From Glutamicibacter nicotianae (GTDB lineage: Bacteria; Actinomycetota; Actinomycetes; Actinomycetales; Micrococcaceae), in assembly GCF_006539525.1 (NCBI RefSeq), contig NZ_BJNE01000006.1, positions 62,001-126,000 on the forward strand: a stretch of 64,000 bases of DNA, given 5' to 3'. The translations under genes were made by a program, and so were the position numbers. The notes under the pieces are model-generated. The model had not been told where the DNA came from and did not search any database. It worked only from the letters and a program-made list of their open reading frames with translations. The stretch's first letter is position 1; every line of letters starts with the position of its first letter. This document shows positions 18,365 to 27,190 of this stretch, piece after piece.

Positions 18365-18945
18365 TACGCCACTCCCATCAGTTCTCGAAGCTTGCCCATG
18401 CCATCGCGTATTCGCGTTTTAGCGGTTCCCACCGGTACTTTCAGCAGCTCAGCGACTTCCAGGTGGGTGTATCCGCCGAAGTAGGCCAGCTGTATGGCTT
18501 CGCGTTGCGGTGCGCTGAGCTGTTGCAGTGCCCGGGCAACGCGTACGGTCTCGTCGTGCAAGATGGCGTTCTCTTCCACGTCTTCGTAGCTGTCCTGGAA
18601 TTCCTTGATTCCAATGCGCAGATCCCGGGCTTGGCTCGCTTGGCTGGAGCGCACCCGGTCCACGGCTCGGCGGTGGGCTATGGTCAGCAGCCAGGATGCA
18701 GCGGTTCCGCGGGACGGATCGAAGCGCTTGGCCTGCTGCCACGCTTCGACGAATACTTCCTGGGTGACCTCTTCGCTCTGCGCCTGGTCGCGAAGCACCC
18801 GCAGCACGAGGCCGAAGACCCGCGATGCCATGGCATCATAGAGCGATTCGAAGGCAGATTCGGCCCCCAGCGCGACCTGTCGCAACAAGTCGTCTGGCGT
18901 TTGCACGGAATCGTCTTCCATGGCGTCGAGTCTATTGGAACTCAT
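18364..18945 (-). CDS. sigK: ECF sigma factor SigK
   Basis: Alternative RNA polymerase sigma factor of 193 residues, SigK type, judged from size, sequence and the rskA partner. Region 2 shows LVLRVLRDQAQSEEVTQEVF and region 4 shows GGYTHLEVAELLKVPVGTAKTRI, the helix-turn-helix that reads the -35 element. The start is set at the ATG at 18945, with AGGA 6 bp upstream; the longer frame up to 19074 begins in the hairpin region and adds an unrelated stretch. Co-directed neighbours are the fasciclin gene upstream and rskA plus the molybdopterin gene downstream. I did not find the SigK-like promoter pattern before sigK itself. Confidence 0.93.
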   Translation of the reverse strand: MSSNRLDAMEDDSVQTPDDLLRQVALGAESAFESLYDAMASRVFGLVLRVLRDQAQSEEVTQEVFVEAWQQAKRFDPSRGTAASWLLTIAHRRAVDRVRSSQASQARDLRIGIKEFQDSYEDVEENAILHDETVRVARALQQLSAPQREAIQLAYFGGYTHLEVAELLKVPVGTAKTRIRDGMGKLRELMGVA

Positions 18946-19014
18946 GAATCCTAGAGTCTCATGCATTTGTGCCTCAGCGGCGCTCTGCGGTGGCGTGGCG
19001 TTCGGGAAATAGCT

Positions 19015-19043
19015 GTGCTGCGGGAACCACGTTCCCGCAGCAC
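19015..19043 (-). terminator. Strong hairpin between the fasciclin gene and sigK
   Basis: A perfect 13-bp GC-rich stem (19015-19027 with 19031-19043) closes a 3-nt loop. A second imperfect hairpin (19051-19062 with 19071-19082) precedes it. Together they probably end the fasciclin transcript before sigK. No clear T-run follows. Confidence 0.6.
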
Positions 19044-19115
19044 CGGCGAAGGTGGTGCATGGAAGGTATTCCACGCACCACCTCCATGCCGGCGGACCTG
19101 CTGTTTCCGGGGGTG

Positions 19116-19778
19116 CTACTTCTTGGCCGGCGGCATCAGGACGGTGTCCACCAGGTACACGGTCGCGTTGGCGGTTTGCACGCCGCCGCAGATGACCGAG
19201 GCCCCGTTGACTTCCAGATCATCACCGCTGCCGGTGACTTCAAGATCCTCGCCCTGGACCGTTTTGTGGGTTCCGGGAAGATCAGCCGGTGCGATCTGGC
19301 CGGAAACCACATGGTAGGTCAGCACGCTGGTCAGGGTGTCGGCGTCCTTGGCCACTGCTGCCAAGTCATCCTTCGGAATCTCGGCGAAGGCGTCATCCAC
19401 CGGTGCGAAGACGGTGAATTCGCCGCCGTTTAGCGTATCGACCAGGTCAACGTCCGGGTTCAGCTCGCCGGAGACTGCCGAGGTCAGCGTGGTCAGCAGC
19501 GGGTTGTTCGAGGCGGCGACGGCTACTGGATCCTGGGCCATGCCTTCTACCGAGCCATCACCGGTCGGGACTGCTTCTGCGTAGGCTGCGCAGCCTGGGC
19601 CAACGAGATTTCCGGCTGGATCCATGGCCGACTCGCTGGCCATGGGAGAGCTGCTTTCCGAAGCGGAAGCGGTGGGCGATTCCATGGTTTCCGAACCTGT
19701 CGAGCAGGCGCTCAGTCCCATGGCGGCGACTGCGATGAGCCCGAAGACTCCAGCGGCTTTGCTGTATGTGCGCTTCAT
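19116..19778 (-). CDS. Fasciclin-domain (FAS1) lipoprotein
   Basis: Exported lipoprotein of 220 residues with a lipobox ending MGLSAC (Cys 25), a Ser/Glu-rich linker, and one FAS1 domain from about 75 to 217. FAS1 motifs are visible: [22 protein letters not shown], then [12 protein letters not shown] and the final [13 protein letters not shown]. In mycobacteria the SigK-controlled proteins MPT70 and MPT83 are FAS1 proteins, MPT83 being a lipoprotein, so this is a probable counterpart. The ATG at 19778 has AAGGAG. A SigK-type promoter-like element lies about 75 bp upstream. FAS1 domains act in cell-surface adhesion; the ligand here is unknown. Confidence 0.93.
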   Translation of the reverse strand: MKRTYSKAAGVFGLIAVAAMGLSACSTGSETMESPTASASESSSPMASESAMDPAGNLVGPGCAAYAEAVPTGDGSVEGMAQDPVAVAASNNPLLTTLTSAVSGELNPDVDLVDTLNGGEFTVFAPVDDAFAEIPKDDLAAVAKDADTLTSVLTYHVVSGQIAPADLPGTHKTVQGEDLEVTGSGDDLEVNGASVICGGVQTANATVYLVDTVLMPPAKK

Positions 19779-19853
19779 GATTTTCTCCTTGCTTCGCCGC
19801 GACTATTGTCGTCGGTTCCTTACCTGTCCGTGCGGAGCAGGCTGTCATGGAGC

Positions 19854-19883
19854 ATTCGGTGCCGGATGCCTGGCGGATTGGAA
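19854..19883 (-). promoter_or_regulatory. Putative SigK promoter of the fasciclin lipoprotein
   Basis: Read on the minus strand: TTCCAATC, a 16-bp spacer, then CCGAAT. It is identical in layout to the element before the molybdopterin gene (17486-17515) although the spacer and flanks differ, which argues for functional constraint. Confidence 0.72.
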
Positions 19884-20022
19884 TCCCGTCAAAATAATTT
19901 TCAGTCCCTCTGTGACGCGGCGTCCGGGTGGGTCTGCAGCCACGCTATCGGAGGGGGATTGGTCCGCACGTGGGATCTGCCACGCTTGGAACCCGCGGCA
20001 GGCTTATTCTCTGCACAGCCCA

Positions 20023-20028
20023 TATACT
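20023..20028 (+). promoter_or_regulatory. Putative -10 element giving leaderless truB mRNA
   Basis: TATACT lies 7 bp before the GTG start of truB, so transcription would begin at or next to the start codon. The -35 region is weak. Confidence 0.45.
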
Positions 20029-20035
20029 GGAAGGC

Positions 20036-20959
20036 GTGAGTAAAGCCGGGCAGAACACGCAAGAGCAGGCATCAGGCCTCGTATTAGTCGACAAAGACCA
20101 GGGTATGACCTCCCATGACGTGGTGGGCCGCATCCGCCGACTCGCTGGGACCAGGAAAGTCGGCCATGCCGGCACCCTGGACCCGATGGCCACCGGCGTG
20201 CTGGTGGTCGGCGTGAACAAGGCAACCCGCTTGCTGACTTACATCGTGGGCCACGACAAGACCTACACCGCCACCATCCGCCTGGGGCAGAACACCGTCA
20301 CCGACGATGCCGAAGGCGAGATCATTTCCGAACGCATCGCAGCAGCTGTCAGCGACGAGGACATCGAACGCGAGGTGGCCCGGCTGCGCGGCGACATCCA
20401 GCAGATCCCGAGCTCGGTCTCGGCCATCAAGGTCGATGGCAAGCGTTCCTACGCCCGCGTGCGCGCCGGCGAACAGGTGGAGCTCAAGGCCCGTCCGGTG
20501 ACCATTTCGCGTTTCGAGATCCACGAGGTGCGCCGCGAAAACGGCGGCAAGATCCTCGACGTGGACGTCACCGTCTCCTGCTCATCCGGAACCTACATCC
20601 GTGCGCTGGCCCGCGATCTGGGCGAAGCATTGAACGTGGGCGGGCATCTCACCGCGCTGCGCCGTACCGAGGTGGGCCCGTACAAGATCGAGCTCACCCG
20701 CACCTTGGAGCAGTTGGCCCAGGAATTCGAGATCCTCCCCATTGAAAAGGCCGCCGCGGCGCTGTTCCCCAACCGCACGGTCAGCGTCGACGAAGCAGTC
20801 GAGCTGTCGTTCGGCCGCACCATCCCCGCCTCGCACTTGAGCATGGACATCGCCGAAGGCCAGACCGTTGCCGCGTTCGCGCCCAACGGCGTGCTCGTCG
20901 CGTTGCTGGAAGACAAAGGCGACAAGGCCCGTACCGCCTTGGTCTTCACCGCCAAGTAA
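20036..20959 (+). CDS. truB: tRNA pseudouridine(55) synthase TruB
   Basis: Makes pseudouridine at position 55 in the T-loop of tRNAs. The 307-residue protein has the N-terminal motif LVLVDKDQGMTSHDVV, the catalytic motif GHAGTLDPMATGVL with the nucleophile at about D49, the KTYTATIRLG strand, and SGTYIRALARDLG. The GTG at 20036 is the only start that keeps the first conserved motif with no unrelated extension; the frame runs upstream to 19928. GGAAGG lies 1 bp before it, too close for normal use, while TATACT lies 7 bp before it, so leaderless translation is plausible. The gene heads the truB-to-ribF stretch. Confidence 0.94.
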   Translation: MSKAGQNTQEQASGLVLVDKDQGMTSHDVVGRIRRLAGTRKVGHAGTLDPMATGVLVVGVNKATRLLTYIVGHDKTYTATIRLGQNTVTDDAEGEIISERIAAAVSDEDIEREVARLRGDIQQIPSSVSAIKVDGKRSYARVRAGEQVELKARPVTISRFEIHEVRRENGGKILDVDVTVSCSSGTYIRALARDLGEALNVGGHLTALRRTEVGPYKIELTRTLEQLAQEFEILPIEKAAAALFPNRTVSVDEAVELSFGRTIPASHLSMDIAEGQTVAAFAPNGVLVALLEDKGDKARTALVFTAK

Positions 20960-20976
20960 TCCCGAAAGGACCTGGC

Positions 20977-21339
20977 TTGATTGCCCTGAATGGATTCTTC
21001 ATCGCCGGCGCGGTGGTCTGTGCGCTGGCGTTTCTGGTGGCAGTGATTGCAACAGCAATCCGCAAGCACCCGGATGACTGGGCGCTGATCGGCGCGGTGG
21101 CCACCGAGCTGTTCCTGATTGCCTACGGCATTGCGGCGGTGATCCGCCAGGCTGGCGGCAATGCGGTGCAGGGGGACCCGGTGGAATTCTGGGGCTACTT
21201 CATTACGGCGCTGATCATGCCGCCGATCGCGTTCTTCTGGGCCATCAGCGAGAAGAGCCGCTGGTCCAACGCCGTGCTGGCCGCGTCAGCCGCGGTCACT
21301 TTCGTTATGGTGTTCCGCATGGAACAGATCTGGCAGTAG
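20977..21339 (+). CDS. Small membrane protein, four helices
   Basis: Not assigned to a characterised function. The 120-residue protein has four predicted membrane helices: about 5-27, 35-57, 70-90 and 95-113. A short cytoplasmic KHPDDW loop follows the first helix. The TTG start at 20977 follows GAAAGGA. It lies 17 bp after truB and 9 bp before another small membrane protein. The pair between truB and ribF appears to be a conserved-style insertion typical of Arthrobacter relatives, but I cannot confirm that here. Confidence 0.75.
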   Translation: MIALNGFFIAGAVVCALAFLVAVIATAIRKHPDDWALIGAVATELFLIAYGIAAVIRQAGGNAVQGDPVEFWGYFITALIMPPIAFFWAISEKSRWSNAVLAASAAVTFVMVFRMEQIWQ

Positions 21340-21348
21340 GAGTACCCC

Positions 21349-21816
21349 ATGGGTGAAAAGCAGCGCAACTCGCGCATCATGCAGGCCGCCGAGGCGCGCA
21401 GCGCCAACAAGGCCCCCAAGCCGAGCCGGTCCACCGGCCTGGGCCGCGTGATCATTGCCGTCTACGGCATCCTCGCTCTTGCGGCGACGGTCCGCGCGGT
21501 CTACCAGATCATGAGCAAATTCGACGAGGCTCCGATCGCGTACAGCCTGTCGCTGGTTTCCGGCCTGATCTACATCCTGGCCACGTTCTCGCTGTCCTCG
21601 GCCAAGCGTGGCGCCTGGCTGGTCTCGCTGTATGCGGTAGCCATTGAATTGGTGGGCGTGATCGTCGTGGGAATCCTGTCGCTGACCCACCCCGAAGAAT
21701 TCGCGCATCCATCGGTGTGGAGCGGTTTTGGCGAAGGGTACGGATACGTTCCGCTGGTTCTGCCGCTCATCGGCTTGTGGTGGCTGTACCGTAACCGTAA
21801 TGAGCGTCACGTCTAA
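21349..21816 (+). CDS. Small membrane protein with basic N-terminus
   Basis: A 155-residue protein with a 30-residue hydrophilic, basic N-terminal tail (MGEKQRNSRIMQAAEARSAN) and four predicted membrane helices between about 32 and 148. The C-terminus is a short positively charged tail RNRNERHV. The ATG at 21349 has AGGAG. It follows the previous membrane gene by 9 bp, so the two are likely co-expressed and may interact. No functional motif was recognised. Confidence 0.75.
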   Translation: MGEKQRNSRIMQAAEARSANKAPKPSRSTGLGRVIIAVYGILALAATVRAVYQIMSKFDEAPIAYSLSLVSGLIYILATFSLSSAKRGAWLVSLYAVAIELVGVIVVGILSLTHPEEFAHPSVWSGFGEGYGYVPLVLPLIGLWWLYRNRNERHV

Positions 21817-21880
21817 AGACGTGCAAGAATTACCTCGGTGGGTTTTCCATCCACCGCAGCAGAATTTCTGAAGGAGCAAA

Positions 21881-22834
21881 GTGCACTATTGGAAGGGCTT
21901 GGATGCCGTCCCCGCGGATATGGCGCCCACTGTCGTGACCATTGGCAACTTTGACGGTGTCCACCTGGGCCACTGCGAAGTGCTGGATGCAGCTGTCACA
22001 CAGGCCAAAGCGCGCTCTGCACAATCGGTGGCAATCACTTTCGACCCGCACCCGGCGCTGGTGCACCGTCCCGAGAGTGCTCCTGAATTGATCATGGGCA
22101 TCGCCGACCGCATCGACACCCTGGCTAGCGTTGGCCTGGACGCCACGCTGATGATCCACTACACCCTGGAATTTGCGGATCAAAGCGCTGAAGAGTTCGT
22201 CCGTTCCATCATCGTGGAGAAGCTGAACGCCGTAGCCGTCGTTGTCGGGCACGATGTGCGGTTCGGCCGCGGCAATTCCGGAGACTTCGGCTACATGCAG
22301 GAGCTGGGAGCCAAATACGGTTTCGAGGTCATCGGCGTTGAAGACGTGGGGGATAAGCGGCGCTTGTCTTCGACCTGGGTGCGCGAGGAACTGGCGGCTG
22401 GCAACGTTGAGGCCGCCGCCGCGATCCTCGGCCGGCCGCATCGCATGCGCGGCGAAGTAGTGCATGGCCACGCGCGCGGACGCGAGCTGGGATTCCCCAC
22501 CGCAAATCTGGATCCCGAAGCCACCGGCATCATCCCTGCCGATGGCGTGTATGCCGGCTGGGTCATCGACGAGGCCGAGGTGCGTTGGCCGGCGGCAATT
22601 TCCGTTGGCTCGAACCCGACCTTCGATGGTGTCTCCCGCGTGGTCGAGGCGCATGTGATCGACCGTCCCGAAGAAGGGGTGGAAGATTTCGACCTGTATG
22701 GCCAGCAGATTGTCGTCGAGTTCATTTCCCATCTGCGTCCGATGGTCGCCTACCGCGGCATCGAAGCCTTGATTGAGCAGATGACCGAGGATGTCGACCA
22801 GGCCCGTGCGGTACTGGCTGCCGAACGCCACTAG
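21881..22834 (+). CDS. ribF: Bifunctional riboflavin kinase / FAD synthetase
   Basis: Converts riboflavin to FMN and then FAD. The 317-residue protein joins an N-terminal adenylyltransferase domain, with the HxGH signature in GNFDGVHLGHCEVL (about 24-37) and RLSSTWVREEL near 163, to a C-terminal kinase domain with GRELGFPTANL and NPTFDG. Length and domain order are normal for bacterial RibF. The GTG at 21881 follows GAAGGAG. It sits between truB and rpsO, the usual actinobacterial neighbourhood. I see no FMN riboswitch upstream. Confidence 0.96.
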   Translation: MHYWKGLDAVPADMAPTVVTIGNFDGVHLGHCEVLDAAVTQAKARSAQSVAITFDPHPALVHRPESAPELIMGIADRIDTLASVGLDATLMIHYTLEFADQSAEEFVRSIIVEKLNAVAVVVGHDVRFGRGNSGDFGYMQELGAKYGFEVIGVEDVGDKRRLSSTWVREELAAGNVEAAAAILGRPHRMRGEVVHGHARGRELGFPTANLDPEATGIIPADGVYAGWVIDEAEVRWPAAISVGSNPTFDGVSRVVEAHVIDRPEEGVEDFDLYGQQIVVEFISHLRPMVAYRGIEALIEQMTEDVDQARAVLAAERH

Positions 22835-22839
22835 GAATC

Positions 22840-23625
22840 ATGGCTGAAATACCTTCGTTGCCGCAACGCGCCTTCGTTGTGGGAGCACAGCGTCGCGAAG
22901 AATTGGCATCGGCGTTCCAGTCGGATGCCGAAAGCTATGACAAGATCCGTCCTTCCTATCCCCAGGAAGCGCTGGATTTCACGTTGCAGCACCGACCGGC
23001 AACTGCGGTGGATATCGGTTGCGGTTCGGGGATCTTCACCGAGCAACTGGTTTCTGCAGGCTTGGAAGTCACAGCCGTAGATCCGTCCGCGGACATGCTC
23101 TCGGTTCTGTCCAAGCGCTTGCCGCAGATCGAGGTGGTCTGCGCCACGGGCGAAGCCACCGGCTTGGACGCTGGCAGTGCCGACCTGGTGACCTACGCGC
23201 AGGCATGGCATTGGGTTGACCACCCGCAAGCCAGTGCCGAAGCGGCGCGCTTGCTCCATGACGGCGGTTGGCTGACGTTGCTGTGGAACCAGCTGGATGT
23301 CACCGTTCCCTGGGTGCACCGCTTGGCACGGATCATGCATGCAGGCGACGTGCACCGGCCCGAGCTGGAGCCGCCGTTGGGACCGCAGTTCCAGAAGCCG
23401 GAGCATGGCATCTGGCATTGGTCCATGGAGCTGGATTTCGATGAGATTATCGAGCTGACCAAATCACGCAGCTACTACCGCAAGTCCTCGGACACCACGC
23501 GGGCCAAGGTCGAAGCGAACCTGGCATGGTACTGGCATGAGCATTTGGGGCATGAGCCAGATAAGAAGGTGCAGGTGCCGTATCTCACCCATGCTTGGAG
23601 GTCCCGCCGGCGTCCCCGTCGGTGA
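22840..23625 (+). CDS. Class I SAM-dependent methyltransferase
   Basis: Soluble methyltransferase of 261 residues. The SAM-binding core begins at AVDIGCGSGIFTEQLV (motif I, about 56-71) and continues with VTAVDPSADML (motif II) and a YAQAWHWVDHPQA segment typical of the UbiE/Methyltransf_11-like 'Tmt' group. The acceptor substrate is unknown. It starts 6 bp after ribF and is probably in the same operon. The C-terminus is basic and unusual (SRRRPRR). The rpsO promoter region follows. Confidence 0.88.
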   Translation: MAEIPSLPQRAFVVGAQRREELASAFQSDAESYDKIRPSYPQEALDFTLQHRPATAVDIGCGSGIFTEQLVSAGLEVTAVDPSADMLSVLSKRLPQIEVVCATGEATGLDAGSADLVTYAQAWHWVDHPQASAEAARLLHDGGWLTLLWNQLDVTVPWVHRLARIMHAGDVHRPELEPPLGPQFQKPEHGIWHWSMELDFDEIIELTKSRSYYRKSSDTTRAKVEANLAWYWHEHLGHEPDKKVQVPYLTHAWRSRRRPRR

Positions 23626-23732
23626 TATGATTGACGATGGTTCTCGCTGCAGTCCGCGGTTGCGAGTTTCCCCTGTGAATGCCTCGGCGTTCGCACTGAC
23701 TTATGAACGCGGTCCAACTCTAGGAGTTTGTT

Positions 23733-24002
23733 ATGGCATTGGATGCCACTATCAAGAACGAAATCATCAAGGCTTACGCTACCCACGAGGGTGACACCGG
23801 TTCGCCTGAGGTTCAGATTGCCGTCATGTCCCGCCGTATTTCGGACCTGACCGAGCACCTGAAGATGCACAAGCATGACCACCACACCCGCCGTGGCCTG
23901 ATGGCTCTGGTTGGTCGTCGTCGTCGTATGCTCGGCTACCTGAAGAACACCGACATCGAGCGTTACCGTTCGCTGATCGAGCGTTTGGGCCTGCGCAAGT
24001 AG
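23733..24002 (+). CDS. rpsO: 30S ribosomal protein S15
   Basis: Small-subunit protein that binds 16S rRNA early in assembly. The 89-residue sequence is full length: [16 protein letters not shown] and [15 protein letters not shown] are the conserved rRNA-binding helices, with the closing [11 protein letters not shown]. The ATG at 23733 follows TAGGAG (spacing 7). It is followed by a strong terminator. In most bacteria, pnp follows directly; here pnp is about 30 kb away. Codon use is strongly biased, as expected for a ribosomal protein. Confidence 0.98.
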   Translation: MALDATIKNEIIKAYATHEGDTGSPEVQIAVMSRRISDLTEHLKMHKHDHHTRRGLMALVGRRRRMLGYLKNTDIERYRSLIERLGLRK

Positions 24003-24022
24003 TCCTTGGCTTCAGAGCAAGA

Positions 24023-24056
24023 AAATCCCCGCCTCCGTCTCAGGAGGCGGGGATTT
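24023..24056 (+). terminator. Rho-independent terminator of rpsO
   Basis: A 14-bp perfect stem (24023-24036 with 24043-24056), GTCTCA loop and T-run TTTTTCTT. Confidence 0.93.
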
Positions 24057-24141
24057 TTCTTGTCCGGCAGGGGAAGATCCGCTTAGCCGCGGTTGGGCGC
24101 GAGCGCTGTCCGCGCTGCTCCAAGCGGCGTCGCGTCACCGC

Positions 24142-24879
24142 TTATTCTGACTTGGCCTCAGTTTCTGCTTCGGCTGCCGCGGCCTCTTCGGCCTTTTCCT
24201 GATGGATCACCTCGGCCAGGAGCTTTTCCATTTCCTTGGCGACACCTGCAGCGGACGCCGGGTTCTGCCCGGTCACCAGTCGTTCGGAGACTTGTACATT
24301 TTCTTCGAAGTTATCGGCGGCGATATGCGTAGCGCCTTGCTCGGTGAGCTTGTCTGCGAGGAAGAACGGAATGATCTTGTCCTTGCCGACGGCCACCTCT
24401 TCGTCGTTGGTGAACGCTGCAACGGTCTTGCCGCTCAGGAGCTTCAGGCCATGATGCAACTCGACATCCAGTAGTCCAGCTGGTCCGTGGCAGACGGCGC
24501 CGACGACGCCACCCTTGTTGTAGATGTCGCTGACCACCTTCTGCAGGCCAGCATTGCCTGCGAAGTCCCACATGGTGCCGTGGCCACCCACGAGATACAC
24601 CGCGTCGTACTGCGCAGGATCCACCACCTCGACACGTGCGGTGTTGTACAAGCCGGCACGGGTTGTCTCGTCTTGGGTGAACTGCACCTGGATCGGGTCA
24701 TCCTGGTCCACCGTGTCGCGCGGGGGCTGTCCGCCCTTGATGGACGCAAAATCGACGAAGTGCCCGGAATCCCGGAACACCTTCCATGGGTGCGCGGCCT
24801 CGGCGACGTTGTAACCGGTAGGCTCCTTGTCCTCGCCGATTTCGGAAACGCTGGTCAGGACCATGAGGATTTTCTTCAA
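24142..24879 (-). CDS. DJ-1/PfpI family protein (class I glutamine amidotransferase-like)
   Basis: Soluble protein of 245 residues in the DJ-1/PfpI superfamily, Hsp31-like branch. The nucleophile elbow AVCHGPAG puts the catalytic cysteine at about C130, followed by the paired histidine H131. The N-terminal EPTGYNVAEAAHPW segment matches the Hsp31/ThiJ type that includes glyoxalase III and chaperones. The start is the TTG at 24879, with AAAGGAG 7 bp upstream; the longer frame to 24975 begins with an unrelated peptide. The last 20 residues are an Ala/Glu-rich acidic tail. A detoxification role for reactive carbonyls is possible but unproven. Confidence 0.88.
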   Translation of the reverse strand: MKKILMVLTSVSEIGEDKEPTGYNVAEAAHPWKVFRDSGHFVDFASIKGGQPPRDTVDQDDPIQVQFTQDETTRAGLYNTARVEVVDPAQYDAVYLVGGHGTMWDFAGNAGLQKVVSDIYNKGGVVGAVCHGPAGLLDVELHHGLKLLSGKTVAAFTNDEEVAVGKDKIIPFFLADKLTEQGATHIAADNFEENVQVSERLVTGQNPASAAGVAKEMEKLLAEVIHQEKAEEAAAAEAETEAKSE

Positions 24880-25182
24880 GGTGTGCTCCTTTCGCATTCG
24901 TCCTTCCACCCTTGTACAACCGGCAGACTGTCGCAAGGGGGACGCACAAGTTGCCAGCATGTTGTGCGGAACCATGCACCAAGATGTGAGCTAACGGAAC
25001 CTTCCCTGGCCTGCAATTCCATGTGACGTTGGCGTGCAATGACAACGAATCCTGCGCGCAAAGCCAACATCCCAGGTGCGGACTTTGCCAGAATGAATGC
25101 ACCCGCCGGGCGGCCGCCCGCCTTGCTTCCAGAAGGTTGCACAGGCCATCCGCCACGGGTCCCTGTCGAAAGGAATGCATTC

Positions 25183-26853
25183 GTGAACACAGTCCCTGAC
25201 GTGATTATTTTCAACGGCACCATTCATACGCTGGATCCGCGAGACAGCATCGCCACAGCGATGGCGGTCAGTGAAGGAAAAATCGTCGCGCTTGGCGATG
25301 ATGCCCTGGAGCTGCGCGGGGAAGAAACGGAGATGATCGATTTGGGCGGCGCCGCGATCATGCCCGGGCTGATGGATGTGCACAACCATCACATGCTTGC
25401 CGGGCAGATGGACCTGTTCGAGCTCAACGTGGCGCCGACGCTCACCCTCGATGAGTTCCTGGAAGCCGTAGCGGCATGGTCGCAGAAGCTGGACGCGGAC
25501 CAGTGGGTTATCGGCGGCAGCTGGGGCTCGAGCCTGTTCAGCGAGCTCAACACACCCCAGGCGCTGGAGCGGCTGGATGAGGCCACCGGTGGACGGCCGG
25601 CCTTGTTCAAGGACGATGCAAAGCACAACCGGTGGGCGAACAGCCGCGCAATGGAATTTGCTGGCATCACCGATGCGACCGTTGACCCCGACGGCGGGAA
25701 AATCATGCGGGATGCCGAAGGGCGTGCCACCGGTGTGCTGCTTGAAGCCGCCGGAGTCATTGTCGAGCAGGCACGCGAGAGCTTGAGCCCGACACCGACC
25801 TCGCAAGTGGCCGAAGCCGCTGGACGAGGCATGGAAATACTGCATTCCTACGGCATCACCGGATTCCAGGATGCCGCCGCCTCCTTGCAGCTAATGCAGG
25901 CATTGAAAGAATTGGACGATGCGGGGAACCTGCACGCCTGGGTGGTCACCAGCATGCAGGCCAACGACTTCATTTTCGGAACCCATCCGCTGGGCGAGGG
26001 GATCATTGCGCAGCGTGAGCCAACCAGGTCCGCCCACCACCGTCCGGATTTCATCAAGATCTTCCTCGACGGCGTCCCTCCGGCCGGTACCGGAGCCTTC
26101 ATCGAACCGTATCTGGAGGGCGTGGGTTTCCCGGAATGCCATTGCGGCAGCACGACCATGCCGCCAGAAGAACTCGAAGGCTGGCTGATGAGCACAGCAG
26201 TGCGGGGCATTTCAGCAAAGATCCACTGCACCGGCGATGCCTCGGTGCGACTGGTCCTGGACACTATCCAGAAGGTGCGCGAGGCTGGCTTAAGCGAGCC
26301 GAAGTACCATATCGCCCATGGCCAGTTCATTCACCCGGACGACCTGCCGCGCTTTGCAGAATTGGAAGTCACCGCGGACATCTCGCCGTCATTGTGGTTC
26401 CCGGGGGTGATCGCCGAAGCGATGAAACTGGTCCTTCCCGCCGAACGGGCATCCAGGATGCACCCGAACAAGACCTTGCTGGCCAGCGGGGCGCTGGTTG
26501 CCGGAGGCTCGGACTGGCCGGTGAGCGTCTCTCCGAATGCCTGGGAGGGAATCTACGGGTTGATCACCCGCAAGGATCCTACCGGGGCGTTCCCCGGAAC
26601 CCTCTGGGAAGAGGAAGCGGTGACCTTGGCTGATGCCTTGCGCATCTACACGATCAATTGCGCCAAGGCCATGGGGCTGGAGGAACTGACCGGATCGCTG
26701 GAAGTAGGCAAATCCGCCGACTTCATCATGCTCTCGGCGGACCCGTTCGAAGTGGCCCTCGACCAGTTGCCGCTGATCACTGCGCAGCAAACCTGGTTCA
26801 GCGGGCAGAAAGTCTATGACCGTCTTGAATCCTTGAGCGTGCCGGTGAGCTAG
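25183..26853 (+). CDS. YtcJ-like metal-dependent amidohydrolase
   Basis: Cytoplasmic amidohydrolase of 556 residues. The start is the GTG at 25183, with AAAGGAA about 8 bp upstream, and the protein begins with PDVIIFNGTIHTLDP, the beta-strand of the small domain. Metal-site motifs are DVHNHH, the later HCTGDAS and HIAHGQ, and GSDWPVS near the C-terminus, all as in the YtcJ/'exoenzyme regulatory' subgroup of amidohydrolase_3. Substrates in the subgroup include N-acyl compounds and formamides; none can be named here. It is the only gene of its transcription unit and ends before a very strong terminator. Confidence 0.9.
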   Translation: MNTVPDVIIFNGTIHTLDPRDSIATAMAVSEGKIVALGDDALELRGEETEMIDLGGAAIMPGLMDVHNHHMLAGQMDLFELNVAPTLTLDEFLEAVAAWSQKLDADQWVIGGSWGSSLFSELNTPQALERLDEATGGRPALFKDDAKHNRWANSRAMEFAGITDATVDPDGGKIMRDAEGRATGVLLEAAGVIVEQARESLSPTPTSQVAEAAGRGMEILHSYGITGFQDAAASLQLMQALKELDDAGNLHAWVVTSMQANDFIFGTHPLGEGIIAQREPTRSAHHRPDFIKIFLDGVPPAGTGAFIEPYLEGVGFPECHCGSTTMPPEELEGWLMSTAVRGISAKIHCTGDASVRLVLDTIQKVREAGLSEPKYHIAHGQFIHPDDLPRFAELEVTADISPSLWFPGVIAEAMKLVLPAERASRMHPNKTLLASGALVAGGSDWPVSVSPNAWEGIYGLITRKDPTGAFPGTLWEEEAVTLADALRIYTINCAKAMGLEELTGSLEVGKSADFIMLSADPFEVALDQLPLITAQQTWFSGQKVYDRLESLSVPVS

Positions 26854-27190
26854 ACGCAGGCCCGGTAAGCTGAAAGCCGCTTAGATGCCAAGAGCCCCAG
26901 CCAGTGTCCCTGATCCGTTCCAGATCAGGGACACTGGCTGGGGCTCAAGCCCGTTGCACCGATTGCCCGAAGCGTGGACGGCCAGTTTGCGGCAGATGAG
27001 TTGGCACCCGCACGCCGCCATTCCTGAATCTCCAGCAGTATTGCCGGAATATCTCTCCGCGCTCGTGCCCGAAGCTGCGCAGCTCTCGCTGAAAATTTTG
27101 CAATGCGGAAGATATGTTTCGTTTTGCCGTGAAATGAGGGATAAGCTGGGCTCTAGTTGGAACATCCCATTGAGATGAAAGAGAGTCATC
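26854..27190. other. Intergenic region with a long terminator
   Basis: About 337 bases. It holds the 23-bp hairpin (26892-26946) and then about 245 bp that presumably contain the promoter of the aminotransferase gene. I did not find a convincing -35/-10 pair. Confidence 0.55.
26892..26946 (+). terminator. Long perfect terminator hairpin after the amidohydrolase
   Basis: A 23-bp perfect stem (26892-26914 with 26924-26946) and a 9-nt loop. It is among the longest stems in the window and lacks a long T-run. Confidence 0.8.

Noticed and set aside
18946-19060. SigK-type promoter before sigK itself
   Set aside because: A CCGAAC occurs in this region, but the sequence 16 bp upstream is not CCAATC-like and the spacing of the nearest TTCC differs by 3 bp.
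21817-21880. FMN riboswitch before ribF
   Set aside because: The gap is only 64 bp, too short for an FMN element, and shows just a 6-bp CACGTC/GACGTG hairpin.
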